IMG/VR virus record: IMGVR_UViG_3300032271_001647
Coordinates: 1-50,919 of that record
Length of the DNA: 50,919 bases
DNA from: a virus
Strand: one strand, 5' to 3'
The translations under genes and the position numbers were made by a program. How positions within the stretch are numbered: the first letter of the stretch is position 1; each line of letters begins with the position of its first letter. The notes beneath the pieces were generated by a model. It ran no database searches, had not been told where the DNA came from, and saw nothing but the letters and a program-made list of their open reading frames with translations. Below are positions 1-7,983 of the stretch, one piece after another.

Positions 1-104
1 TATATGGGGTTAAGGCTACATTTGATAAACTCACGACGCTGAAATTCAGTCATGGAAGTTTTTCCAGGCTTTTTGATTATTTCATAGTCGCTGTTGGTTG
101 GCAT
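1..104 (-). CDS. 17: Terminase large subunit gp17, 5' end only (partial)
   Basis: An open frame starts with ATG at 104 on the minus strand and runs off the left edge. It encodes about 34 residues, beginning MPTNSDYEIIKKPGK and ending with FIKCSLNPI. The pattern [EF]-I-K-C-x-x-N-P shortly after the start resembles the N-terminal segment of T4-like gp17, just before the ATPase domain. gp17 is the ATP-driven DNA packaging motor and headful nuclease. The position fits: it is the next leftward gene after the gp16 cluster, and an AAGG purine run lies about 12 nt upstream of the ATG. Only the first residues are visible, so the assignment rests on this short match plus synteny. Confidence 0.6.
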   Translation of the reverse strand, partial: MPTNSDYEIIKKPGKTSMTEFQRREFIKCSLNPI

Positions 105-149
105 TACACTAGTTAGCCTTAACGAGCAAGTGTTAACTCAACAACACTG

Positions 150-872
150 CTATTTTTTTAACGACTGCCTTTTGATTCTAGACAAGGGACTACGAGAACC
201 GTTTGTTACTGGATCTTCCTCAGCCAAGGGATCCTTGTCAAATTCGTCACGCACAGTTGCTGTGAGAGGGCTTTGAGTACCAGATGAGATGTCAATGTCT
301 TCTAGCAAGAATTTGGCATACTCACCAGTGAGATATTCCAACAGGTTTTCTTCTGCTGCATCGTCTTCCATGGTGTTGTCAACCCCTGCATGACCAAACT
401 TTTGCTTGGGATTCAATGGAGTGTAAGATGACGCATCTTCGTATTTTTTCAATCTTGCTAGACTGTGCTCCACAGTGTGACCATAGTCGTACATTTCGTT
501 AAGATCATTTGATTCCATCATGCCAGTGCCATAGCACTCATTGCAAATTTCTTCATTTAGATGATCGTATCCAGTGCCGTCGCAATTGCTGCACGCAGCG
601 GCATCGCCAGTGTTGGCAACTGCTTGATCAGCAGCATCGTGCGGGCACATGCCGGACCCACTGCAGTGAGTGCAATCACTACCAGTTGCATCACAACCGA
701 TACCATGGCATGCGCAGCATTTGTACATGGTTTGCACAGCATGGTCAGAAACTTCTATTCCGCTCAACTGCTTCAAGCGAGCCAACTCATGGCCGTCAGC
801 TGGTTGAACAACCACATCAAGATTTGGAATGTCAGTGGTGATTGTCATGTGATAAGGTGTATTATCTGTCAT
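150..872 (-). CDS. DnaJ-type zinc-finger protein
   Basis: This 240-residue protein has four CxxCxGxG motifs at about residues 52-59, 67-74, 94-101 and 110-117. That is the arrangement of the cysteine-rich domain of DnaJ/Hsp40, which binds two zinc ions and helps present unfolded clients to DnaK. There is no J-domain (no HPD motif), so it cannot be a full co-chaperone. The C-terminal half is acidic, then basic at the very end. The start overlaps the preceding gene by 4 nt (ATGA), which indicates translational coupling, and the gene sits just before gp17. A role in folding or assembly of packaging or head proteins is possible but is inference. Confidence 0.7.
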   Translation of the reverse strand: MTDNTPYHMTITTDIPNLDVVVQPADGHELARLKQLSGIEVSDHAVQTMYKCCACHGIGCDATGSDCTHCSGSGMCPHDAADQAVANTGDAAACSNCDGTGYDHLNEEICNECYGTGMMESNDLNEMYDYGHTVEHSLARLKKYEDASSYTPLNPKQKFGHAGVDNTMEDDAAEENLLEYLTGEYAKFLLEDIDISSGTQSPLTATVRDEFDKDPLAEEDPVTNGSRSPLSRIKRQSLKK

Positions 873-1675
873 TTGGAAGTCCTTGGGCTATTGCGACTGC
901 GGCGTGTTGATTTTTCAAAGTGTTCGGTTTTGGGTTGAGCAACATCTGCAAAACCACCTGAACGATTCATTAGTTCGTGATCGATGGGTAGTTTACCAGA
1001 AATTTTGCCGGCTGCTAGCGGAGCATCGGTAATGTGACTATTGAAATTTTGCATGTCTTGAACTGGTTCAAGTGTGGTGCTTTTAACAAATTCGTCCATT
1101 TGTAACCACGAAAACAATGGGTCACTGGGTTCAACACGATCACTTTTTCTAGTGCGAGCAATATCACTGAGATATCCTAAAAAGTTTTTATTGTATTCGT
1201 TGCCGTACATGTCGATGTCAGCTGGTTGCTCATCATCGCGATAAAGTCGGTCAGTGGACAGCCTTACAATCTTTGACAATCCTTCTGCTGCAGCTTGTGC
1301 ATGTTGTTCAAGCTCCAGTTCGCGATCAGCTGACGATTGCTCAACTGGTTCTTGTTCGTTACGAACCAATACAAAATTTTCAGATACATTTAGTAAACTT
1401 TTGATTTCAGTTTGTAACACATATGGACTGATTGGAACTTGAACTTCGGCTTGTATTTTGAACACTCGACGATTTGGTATATTGTAAAAATCCAAACCAT
1501 CGTTGTCGACTTCCATGGGACGTTGTATCTCAGTTAAACCAAAGCGTTTTAGATATCGTTCAACTGCATCAAACTGTGCATCAGATGGCGAAAAAGCAAA
1601 CTTGATAGAAATTTTGCCTCGGTGCACAGACTCGTTCAAATAATTTTTTAATGTTTTGTTCACGTATGTTACCAC
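869..1675 (-). CDS. Unknown protein between gp16 and the DnaJ-like gene
   Basis: I do not recognise this 268-residue protein. The N-terminal 100 residues look like a compact alpha/beta domain. The middle (about 105-135) is Glu/Gln-rich and helical. The C-terminal 70 residues are Ser/Pro/Arg-rich and probably disordered. No catalytic motif, signal peptide or membrane segment is visible. It lies 23 nt after gp16 and overlaps the next gene by 4 nt, so it is co-expressed with the packaging genes. A packaging or head-related role is suggested only by position. Confidence 0.75.
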   Translation of the reverse strand: MVTYVNKTLKNYLNESVHRGKISIKFAFSPSDAQFDAVERYLKRFGLTEIQRPMEVDNDGLDFYNIPNRRVFKIQAEVQVPISPYVLQTEIKSLLNVSENFVLVRNEQEPVEQSSADRELELEQHAQAAAEGLSKIVRLSTDRLYRDDEQPADIDMYGNEYNKNFLGYLSDIARTRKSDRVEPSDPLFSWLQMDEFVKSTTLEPVQDMQNFNSHITDAPLAAGKISGKLPIDHELMNRSGGFADVAQPKTEHFEKSTRRSRNSPRTSK

Positions 1676-1698
1676 CGCTATTGTTCAAAAGTTATGCT

Positions 1699-2214
1699 TT
1701 ATTTATTATCGTTATCAATTTCACTCAATTCTTTACGAACCTGAGCCAGTAATTCATTTCGATCTATCAGTGTTGCATCACCGTCGATTGCATTATCGTG
1801 TTTGGCTGGAGATTGATTTTCCAGACGCATTTTGTCCAACTGCAACTTGAGCAGTTTAAGCTTTTTATCAACTTTGGAATTCTTGGCTTCAAGACCAATT
1901 TTGAGCATTTGACCACTGCTGGAAAATATTTCTCCCGCATGTCTTATTTCCACACTCATGCCAAGGTCTCGCAAATCTCTATGTGCTTGAATGGCAAGCT
2001 CTGCAATTTCATCCATTTCGCGATCATGCGCATCTCGACCACGAAATTGTCTAAACTGTTCGTCAATTAATTCAGCATGACTGAGAGCTTTGGTAATCAC
2101 CTCTTCGGTGAGTTCATCATCGTCGATTGCTGGTACATCGTTATCAGTAACATTGTCAGCAATTGATTCCAGGTCAAAAGTTTCTTCAAGTTTGGAAAAT
2201 GGTGTTGTGTTCAT
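1699..2214 (-). CDS. 16: Terminase small subunit gp16
   Basis: This 171-residue protein is similar in size to T4 gp16 (164 aa). It has an acidic N-terminus, then a long helical core (about residues 55-135) with a pattern typical of the T4-like small terminase: an AELAIQAHRDLRDLG helix followed by a second coiled-coil helix around KKLKLLKLQLDKMR. gp16 forms rings that recognise DNA and regulate the gp17 motor. Its start overlaps the 3' end of the gp4-like gene by 4 nt. Two extra genes separate it from gp17, whereas in T4 genes 16 and 17 are adjacent. Confidence 0.7.
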   Translation of the reverse strand: MNTTPFSKLEETFDLESIADNVTDNDVPAIDDDELTEEVITKALSHAELIDEQFRQFRGRDAHDREMDEIAELAIQAHRDLRDLGMSVEIRHAGEIFSSSGQMLKIGLEAKNSKVDKKLKLLKLQLDKMRLENQSPAKHDNAIDGDATLIDRNELLAQVRKELSEIDNDNK

Positions 2215-2648
2215 CGTTTTTTACCCTTGGTGACCCAAATGTCATCTTCGGTAATTACCCTAAAAGCTAAACCATTCTTTTTGGCATATGTCATGGCCGC
2301 AGCCCACTTGGCAGTGTTTAGTATCAATGCTGCTTTGTCTCTGCGACTGGTTGCACTTTCAACCATTGCTTCTTTCTTGGGTTTAACTTCCACTAACTCG
2401 GCTCGTCTAGCACCGTTCTTGTCCTGATATAAAACCAAAAAATCTGGTACATATTGACTTTGTTTTCCAGTTAATGGATTTCTATAAGGAATACGCACGC
2501 TTTCACTTGCCCACTGTATTACACTTGGATGTTGATCTAAAAAATGCATTACTCTGTACTCCCACGAACTTCTTGCAAACGGTGTTGGATTACCAATAAG
2601 CTTTTGCGGATTCTTTGGTACGAAGTACTGCTGATTGTATTTGCTCAT
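2211..2648 (-). CDS. 4: Head completion protein gp4 (gp50/65)
   Basis: This 145-residue protein matches T4 gp4 in length (150 aa) and in its landmarks. These are VPKNPQKLIGNPTPFARSSWE near the N-terminus, IQWASESVRIPY at about residues 44-55, PDFLVLYQDK, then LVEVKPKKE at about 86-94 and a C-terminal FRVITEDD. The acidic residue plus E-x-K arrangement resembles PD-(D/E)XK/TnsA-type nucleases. gp4 acts on filled heads before tail joining. A late-promoter-like CATAAATA ends 6 nt upstream of the ATG and no Shine-Dalgarno is visible, so the mRNA may be leaderless. Confidence 0.85.
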   Translation of the reverse strand: MSKYNQQYFVPKNPQKLIGNPTPFARSSWEYRVMHFLDQHPSVIQWASESVRIPYRNPLTGKQSQYVPDFLVLYQDKNGARRAELVEVKPKKEAMVESATSRRDKAALILNTAKWAAAMTYAKKNGLAFRVITEDDIWVTKGKKR

Positions 2649-2654
2649 AAAAAT

Positions 2655-2662
2655 TATTTATG
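2655..2662 (-). promoter_or_regulatory. Late-promoter-like CATAAATA before gp4
   Basis: On the minus strand CATAAATA is followed by six T/A bases and then the gp4 ATG. This matches the T4-type late consensus TATAAATA at 7 of 8 positions. With a start site about 6 nt downstream, the transcript would begin at or next to the start codon. Confidence 0.5.
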
Positions 2663-2676
2663 AAAAATTTCTTATA

Positions 2677-2970
2677 CTAGGTTGATAATGTTGCAACTTT
2701 TATCGATGCATTCAATACTATGTTATGTGACCAGTTGGGATCTTGATTGGTTGTCATGTACCCCATCTGATTGTGGTCGGTTTTGACCGAGTTTAGTGCT
2801 GATAGAAATGCCGGATCTAGCTGTCCATTCACATATATACTGTCGACACTTTTACCAGTCTGCCGACAATACTGCACAGCAATTGCTGCCATGGTTTGTG
2901 CCATTTCGTCGCTGGCACCGTGCTGACTAAACATTCCATATGCATAATCATAAATGTTTCCTGTTGACAT
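2677..2970 (-). CDS. Small unknown virion-module protein
   Basis: I do not recognise this 97-residue protein. It begins MSTGNIYDYAYGMFSQHG and has a short helical N-terminal half and a polar C-terminus. There is no membrane segment and no cysteine pair. It lies 9 nt after the tail-tube-like gene and just ahead of gp4 in the leftward unit, so it is expected to be expressed late with tail and head genes. Confidence 0.65.
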   Translation of the reverse strand: MSTGNIYDYAYGMFSQHGASDEMAQTMAAIAVQYCRQTGKSVDSIYVNGQLDPAFLSALNSVKTDHNQMGYMTTNQDPNWSHNIVLNASIKVATLST

Positions 2971-2979
2971 GGTCGATCC

Positions 2980-4623
2980 TTACGTGCGTGTAATGGGAGT
3001 TGATGTATTAGATGTTGAGTCACTAATTGACTCCCCGGGTGATATCTGATTTCCATAATTATCGAGAACTAGAGCACGGTGTGTGGTACTGCCCGATGTC
3101 ACCTGAAACGAATTAAGATTTTGTATTTGTGGGTTTTCACGTGTGTCTGTTACTGGATCCTGCAAATTGGTTGGGTCGTTATCAAAGTCTTCTTGTGGAT
3201 TACCAGTTTTGCCCAATCGGTCCAAGTCGTCATCACTGCCGTCAGGTAGATCTTGACCAGGTCCTTTTAGGGCTTGCTCAAAGTCTTGATCCGTATCATC
3301 GGAATCTGGTATATCGTCTATGTATGGGTCTGGCGAACTATAATCTTGTGCCTCATGTCCATAATCACTTGGTATCTCGTAATATGCTCCGTCGCCGTAT
3401 AGTGTGGTAGCAGCAGTTGCTGCAGATATCGTACCAATTTCTGCAGCTGGCTGAGTAGACGATTGCGGATAAAAAGGAGTAGAGAAAGTATTAGACAATT
3501 GACTAAAACCATAAGAAATCTGATTGGTCGACGATGCCAACTGATTGGTGGTCAGTTGCACTTGATTTAGCAATGTTCCCACTGAGTTCACAGTGGGATG
3601 AGTAAACACTTGTTTGATGTCGCTTGATATACTGCCAAAGTTAACAGCGCCAAATGCTCCCAGCACACTGTGCGAAAACACACTGGGTGCAGCAATCACG
3701 TTGTTAATCTTTGACACCACACTGTTGAATGCTGACCCAACTCCAAACAAGTTGTTAATTGAGTTGTTTGCTATACCAGAAAATTGCGCAGTTGGAAAAT
3801 TTTTGGGTAAAAAGTTTGAAGAAGTATTTGTGCCTCGAAAAGTATTTGTGATATAGTTTTTGTCAGCTGTAGTTATTTCGCCAAGTTGAGTAGGTGGTTC
3901 AAGGTGCACATCCACTGCGAAACCAAATTGACTAGCCAAGTCAGCAGTGATGGTAGCGCCACTGGCTGCATATTCAAGTGATTCGTAATCAACTGTCATG
4001 CTCATTTCTTCAGACCCGGGTTGTTCACTGTCAAAATTTTGCCAATCCACATTGCCTATTCTTGGATTGATATAGTTGATCTGAGTGTATTTTCTACCAA
4101 ACAGTGCATATAGTTCAAGTCGTTTGAAAAAATTAATTTGCTCACTAACTGGTCGCAAACCCCAACCGCTGCTGTCGTTGAATTTTCCAACCACACTATC
4201 GTCAAATACCGAACTATCCTTGGGACGGCTATCGCCAAAATAATATCTGAAATAATTAACCCATACCTGCAGTATTCTATCGTCCACTGTATCGTGGAAT
4301 CTTATTTGTATGGGATTGTACTTTAATCGTGTGTATGCATATCTTTTACGGTTGTACTGATTAAGCTCTTGTACCTGCAGATCAACCTTGGGTTTGTCAA
4401 TTGATTTGATCATGAAACTGATACCCTGCTCGTATTTGCCGATATCCTTTAGGTTGGGAAACAAATTCTGTGCATCGCTGTTGACAACAAACGTTGCATA
4501 GTACATGAACTTGTATCTTGGTATACTGCGCATGCGCTGACCAGGATTGTTCGCTCCAAAAAAGTTGGTGGCCAACTGCTTGCTTCTGTAAAATGCCGGA
4601 GGATTGGTCTTGGGTATGCTCAT
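2980..4623 (-). CDS. Tail-tube-like protein, candidate baseplate tube initiator (gp54/gp48-like)
   Basis: This 547-residue protein follows gp19 directly. Residues ~30-240 look like a tail-tube fold: strand-rich, with YESLEYAASGATIT near residue 215, which mirrors YESLDYSSSEAVTIQ in the gp19 next door. The middle (~250-400) is Ser/Asn/Gln-rich, and ~420-500 is strongly acidic (runs such as DDIPDSDDTDQD), probably disordered. T4 gp54 and gp48, which nucleate the tube on the baseplate, are also tube-fold paralogues, so one of these is the best guess. A CTAAATA element ends 5 nt before the ATG with no Shine-Dalgarno, and a terminator separates it from gp19. Confidence 0.6.
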   Translation of the reverse strand: MSIPKTNPPAFYRSKQLATNFFGANNPGQRMRSIPRYKFMYYATFVVNSDAQNLFPNLKDIGKYEQGISFMIKSIDKPKVDLQVQELNQYNRKRYAYTRLKYNPIQIRFHDTVDDRILQVWVNYFRYYFGDSRPKDSSVFDDSVVGKFNDSSGWGLRPVSEQINFFKRLELYALFGRKYTQINYINPRIGNVDWQNFDSEQPGSEEMSMTVDYESLEYAASGATITADLASQFGFAVDVHLEPPTQLGEITTADKNYITNTFRGTNTSSNFLPKNFPTAQFSGIANNSINNLFGVGSAFNSVVSKINNVIAAPSVFSHSVLGAFGAVNFGSISSDIKQVFTHPTVNSVGTLLNQVQLTTNQLASSTNQISYGFSQLSNTFSTPFYPQSSTQPAAEIGTISAATAATTLYGDGAYYEIPSDYGHEAQDYSSPDPYIDDIPDSDDTDQDFEQALKGPGQDLPDGSDDDLDRLGKTGNPQEDFDNDPTNLQDPVTDTRENPQIQNLNSFQVTSGSTTHRALVLDNYGNQISPGESISDSTSNTSTPITRT

Positions 4624-4628
4624 AGAAA

Positions 4629-4635
4629 TATTTAG
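4629..4635 (-). promoter_or_regulatory. Late-promoter-like CTAAATA abutting a start codon
   Basis: On the minus strand CTAAATA, then TTTCT, then the ATG at 4623. CTAAATA is a known variant of the late promoter -10 element in T4-like marine phages. The 5-nt gap leaves no room for a leader with a ribosome binding site. Confidence 0.5.
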
Positions 4636-4651
4636 CTATAAAAAAATCAAA

Positions 4652-4681
4652 AAAATAGGCTGTACTAGTACAGCCTATTTT
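4652..4681 (-). terminator. Perfect 30-nt palindrome terminator after gp19
   Basis: Two exact 15-nt arms (AAAATAGGCTGTACT and its complement) form a self-complementary palindrome. On the minus strand it is followed by TTT, GA and a long T run, the layout of an intrinsic terminator for gp19. On the plus strand only a short T run follows, so any activity there would be weaker. Confidence 0.8.
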
Positions 4682-4705
4682 GTAAAAACATTTGAGTACT
4701 AGTAA

Positions 4706-5302
4706 TTATCCAACCAGTGTTCCTGTACCGGTTGCTGCCTGTCTTAATGGCATTATGGTACTGTCTTGTGTGGCATTGTCGTATCGCACCTGCATTTGAA
4801 TGGTAACTGCTTCACTGCTGGAATAGTCTAGTGATTCGTAGTTAACTGACTGCAAGAAGCAACCCTCTAGATACCAATTTTCCAACACTCCAGTGTTTCC
4901 ACCATCAAGCATTTCAATCTTGGTTGTAAACTTGTAATTGATACCACTGAGCGGGCTGGTTTGATCAAAGTGGTTCATTTGCTTTTGTAGCTGAGCACCA
5001 ATCAAACTGCTCACACTGTTGTTGACATCGTCGCGTACAGTCAGGTTAATGGGTTGCCATTCTGGCTTGTTGGCATAATACATCACACTGTTATAACTGT
5101 GAATGGCTGTATCATTATGGTTGATATTGGGACGATCTACTGTTTGCACCTGTCTAGTCAGTTCAAGCCCTGCACCAACTGGTCCAAAATTCTGCATGCT
5201 GACTCTAAAACGATAACGTAACTTTGGCATCAATATGCCATTACCACTGGTACCCGGTGTCAGTGGTACACCAAATTTGCTTAATGTTGGTTGAAAAGCC
5301 AT
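4706..5302 (-). CDS. 19: Tail tube protein gp19
   Basis: This 198-residue protein has the usual gp19 layout. The N-terminus is MAFQPTLSKFGVPL with LRYRFRVSMQNFG at about 28-40. A VDRPNI segment follows near residue 54, and a C-terminal strand region has SVNYESLDYSSSEAVTIQMQVRYDNA. gp19 hexamers stack to form the inner tube through which DNA passes. An upstream GGAGA provides a ribosome binding site and a CTAAATA element lies about 29 nt before the ATG. A strong terminator lies 3' of the gene, so it is probably transcribed alone at high level. Confidence 0.88.
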   Translation of the reverse strand: MAFQPTLSKFGVPLTPGTSGNGILMPKLRYRFRVSMQNFGPVGAGLELTRQVQTVDRPNINHNDTAIHSYNSVMYYANKPEWQPINLTVRDDVNNSVSSLIGAQLQKQMNHFDQTSPLSGINYKFTTKIEMLDGGNTGVLENWYLEGCFLQSVNYESLDYSSSEAVTIQMQVRYDNATQDSTIMPLRQAATGTGTLVG

Positions 5303-5330
5303 AATACATTGTCTCCAATACTGCTAATAT

Positions 5331-5337
5331 TATTTAG
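5331..5337 (-). promoter_or_regulatory. Late-promoter-like CTAAATA upstream of gp19
   Basis: CTAAATA on the minus strand lies 28 nt before the gp19 ATG. The leader contains TTGGAGACA, a good Shine-Dalgarno, so this unit has a normal leader, unlike several others in the window. Confidence 0.55.
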
Positions 5338-5398
5338 CATCATTGAATGGAGACGCTTTATATACCAAGTTTATTGATAGTTTTGCAACAAACCCTAA

Positions 5399-6259
5399 CT
5401 AGATGCTGTCCTTGTACTTGTTTTCCACAAGTGGTTTCCATTCAGATATTCGATCATATTGATGAAGTATACTATATTTTTTACCAATACTGGTTGTAGC
5501 GTACTCGCCATCAAATACAGGCGCTGGTTCCAATAGATACGGTGTAAAATTCTTAGATGTGTCTTTACTGGTCCCTGCTTGGCACGCCCAGCCGTCTTCA
5601 CTAAGTGCAAACTTGGTGATGGACTTATATGGCTCAGTGTTAAGCAGCACATTCAATGCTGCTTGGTCTGGATTATGTACCGGATTGTTGATGCTGAGAA
5701 GATAGATGTGCAAAAATAAATCTTTCATGACAGTTACTTCACCAGCAAGTACTCCGCAGTTCCAGATGGTGTTGTTTTTCATATGGTTGTATACAGCTGG
5801 AAAACTGTTCAATAGATTTTCATTACCCCAGGGTTCGTTGCAGTATTGAATACTTTCGCTGCTAACACAGATCTTTTTATCTCCGAGATTGTGTTCTAAC
5901 CATTTGGTTGGATCTTGTTGAAACACAACATCCTTGACATCGGTGGTTATTACATATCTGTATTCATCAAGATTGGGTAACGAATTAAAAAATTCCCAAA
6001 GATGAAAAAACCTAGAAACCACAACTACAAATGCATGAGGATAATAAAAAATTTGTTTGGCATCATCTCTAGCAAATGCACGTATGTTAAATTGTTTATC
6101 AAGTAATTTTTGCACTGTGGCAAATGTGGAATTATACACTATCATGAGTTTCTCTCCGGAGAAACCAGATTGGTCCACACTGTTTGCCCAAAATTGTATT
6201 TTATCCCAGTCATAGTCGGTAAAACATCCAACTATGATATCTCGTTTTGTTTGAGTCAT
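5399..6259 (-). CDS. Putative glycosyltransferase (GT-A-like)
   Basis: This 286-residue protein begins TKRDIIVGCFTDYDWDKIQFW. A hydrophobic strand followed by ITTDVKDVVFQQDP at about residues 104-117 is a DxxD arrangement like the metal/nucleotide-sugar DxD site of GT-A enzymes. Downstream NCGVLAGEV and a late NPDQAALN segment are also typical of such folds, where the acceptor region often carries a D-Q pair. There is no membrane segment. It lies alone between tail genes gp19 and gp15, so it may glycosylate a virion protein or be a cargo gene. The substrate is unknown. Confidence 0.6.
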   Translation of the reverse strand: MTQTKRDIIVGCFTDYDWDKIQFWANSVDQSGFSGEKLMIVYNSTFATVQKLLDKQFNIRAFARDDAKQIFYYPHAFVVVVSRFFHLWEFFNSLPNLDEYRYVITTDVKDVVFQQDPTKWLEHNLGDKKICVSSESIQYCNEPWGNENLLNSFPAVYNHMKNNTIWNCGVLAGEVTVMKDLFLHIYLLSINNPVHNPDQAALNVLLNTEPYKSITKFALSEDGWACQAGTSKDTSKNFTPYLLEPAPVFDGEYATTSIGKKYSILHQYDRISEWKPLVENKYKDSI

Positions 6260-6325
6260 TTAATGCCATCATAACAGTGTACACTAAATGATAGTGCACA
6301 AAAACACAATATCTGTCAATATTTG

Positions 6326-7978
6326 TTATAAGGCTATGCGCCATATACCTGGAGCAGCCGACGACGGTATAAAGCTAGACCATGCGCCATCGCTCCATTC
6401 CAGTAATCGTTGGTTGTACAGGTTGTTGACAAACTGTGTAGTGGTGGTATTGAGACGACTGTTAAAACTCACAGTCCAATGGCTGCCGTTGTATTCAATA
6501 ATGTCATCGGCAACTGCATTTAATGTACCCCATAGTTGACTGGAGGTTGCCAAATTGCTCAACAATAGATATCGTTGTCCAAGAGATGCTGCACTTAGTC
6601 CTGCGCCTGGACCAACCTTGGTGGGATCAATTACTGCTGTTATTGGGGTCAATGTTGTTGCAGGCAATTTAGAAGTGTCTAAAAACCACAGCAGCTTGTT
6701 TTGATCGGTGGCGTGATATTGTATCCTACCCACCAAGTCACTTGGATTCCAAGTGAGATTAGATGAATCAGCAAGTAGTCTTATCTCGCTAGCATTTTGA
6801 TCATATACGCTGTATTCTCTAACTTGTCCATATGCTTCAAACAGTCTCCACCAGGCCAGCGTACCTCCTGGATAAGCAGCAGCTTGTATACCCAGGCCAA
6901 TGGTGGGATGACCAGTTACGTCCACAAACACATTGTCGCTGCCATTATAGTTGATAAATTTCACTTGATTGAAGTCGTATAGCTCGCAAGTGAAATTGGT
7001 ATTGGCCAATGCAGACTTTGCAGAATTTATAAAAGACCCGATATCATTTGAAGTTATTGCTATGTCAATACCATTAAATGACAGCACCTGCCCTGGTGTA
7101 AACGATGGTGTTACTGCACTAAATGTCACAGTTGGCAATAGATCGGCATCAGCAGTATTACCATTTGATTGCACAAGACTCAATTCATACTTGTTGATGC
7201 CCACTGGATTTATTTTTATTCCATAGTCACCGGGTGTGGTAACCACTCGATTTATAAATTCATAATCGGTCCACTCAACATCAGCTTCATCTTTGCTGCC
7301 TTGAATAATGTTGGTAACAATCTCTTCGATTATGGCCTGTCTCTTGAGTTTTGCAGGTGGGTTCAGCCAAGCATGCACTTTGAATTGCATGCTGGTGATA
7401 TCTATTGCTGTGTCAGTACCAACTGGTACTGCAACACTGGACCATGTGATACTGTCCATTAGCTCAATATAACTCAGCATGGTCCAATCCAGTGGATTAT
7501 TGCTGGTTTGAAAATCTATTGCAGGATTATACAGTGTTAAAATTTGTTCTAGTAACTGTTCTTTGACGTCAATGCTGCTGACCCAAATGGTAACTTCAAA
7601 CGTGAGATTATATGGTACCGGCATGTACCTTTCCACTGTGTATCTATTGCCCATTTGATTGGTATACTTTTGTTGCTCTTCATCATAATATCTTTCATTG
7701 ACTTGCACACGCTCAACCAAAGAAGGATCTTGTCTGCGTTCTGGGGACATGTTGATACTGGTAAGGTAACATGCAATAAATGGAGTAGTGGGTAGTTTGT
7801 TTTCACTGTTGCCTTTGATGATGGATGCTGCGATTCTTGATTGCTCGCCATAACGACACGGCACTCGATGCAGGGTTTCATTTGCTGTACCTGCACCAAA
7901 TTTCACATAGAAGTTGCTGAATGCTCGCACAAACTGCAATCTATAGGCACGTAACTGTTCGCTATACCACCAGTCCAT
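6326..7978 (-). CDS. 15: Tail terminator / sheath stabiliser gp15 with C-terminal extension
   Basis: The protein has 550 residues against 272 in T4 gp15. The first ~240 residues have the gp15 plan: an N-terminal YSEQLRAYRLQFVRAFSNFYVKF helix, RVPCRYGEQSRIA (residues ~38-50), FEVTIWVSS and LEQILTLYNPAIDF, then a strand region ending FKVHAWLNPPAK. gp15 caps the tail and contacts the neck. The extra ~300 residues contain a segment beginning LSFNGIDIAITSND, which resembles modules inserted in this phage's gp18, and further Trp/Gly-rich strands. A ribosome binding site (AGAGG) precedes the ATG, and the gene lies 5 nt after the endolysin gene. Confidence 0.75.
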   Translation of the reverse strand: MDWWYSEQLRAYRLQFVRAFSNFYVKFGAGTANETLHRVPCRYGEQSRIAASIIKGNSENKLPTTPFIACYLTSINMSPERRQDPSLVERVQVNERYYDEEQQKYTNQMGNRYTVERYMPVPYNLTFEVTIWVSSIDVKEQLLEQILTLYNPAIDFQTSNNPLDWTMLSYIELMDSITWSSVAVPVGTDTAIDITSMQFKVHAWLNPPAKLKRQAIIEEIVTNIIQGSKDEADVEWTDYEFINRVVTTPGDYGIKINPVGINKYELSLVQSNGNTADADLLPTVTFSAVTPSFTPGQVLSFNGIDIAITSNDIGSFINSAKSALANTNFTCELYDFNQVKFINYNGSDNVFVDVTGHPTIGLGIQAAAYPGGTLAWWRLFEAYGQVREYSVYDQNASEIRLLADSSNLTWNPSDLVGRIQYHATDQNKLLWFLDTSKLPATTLTPITAVIDPTKVGPGAGLSAASLGQRYLLLSNLATSSQLWGTLNAVADDIIEYNGSHWTVSFNSRLNTTTTQFVNNLYNQRLLEWSDGAWSSFIPSSAAPGIWRIAL

Positions 7979-7983
7979 CGATC

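Noticed and set aside
94-276. 60-codon frame on the plus strand at the left edge
   Set aside because: It is antisense to the DnaJ-like gene and the gp17 start and has no family resemblance.
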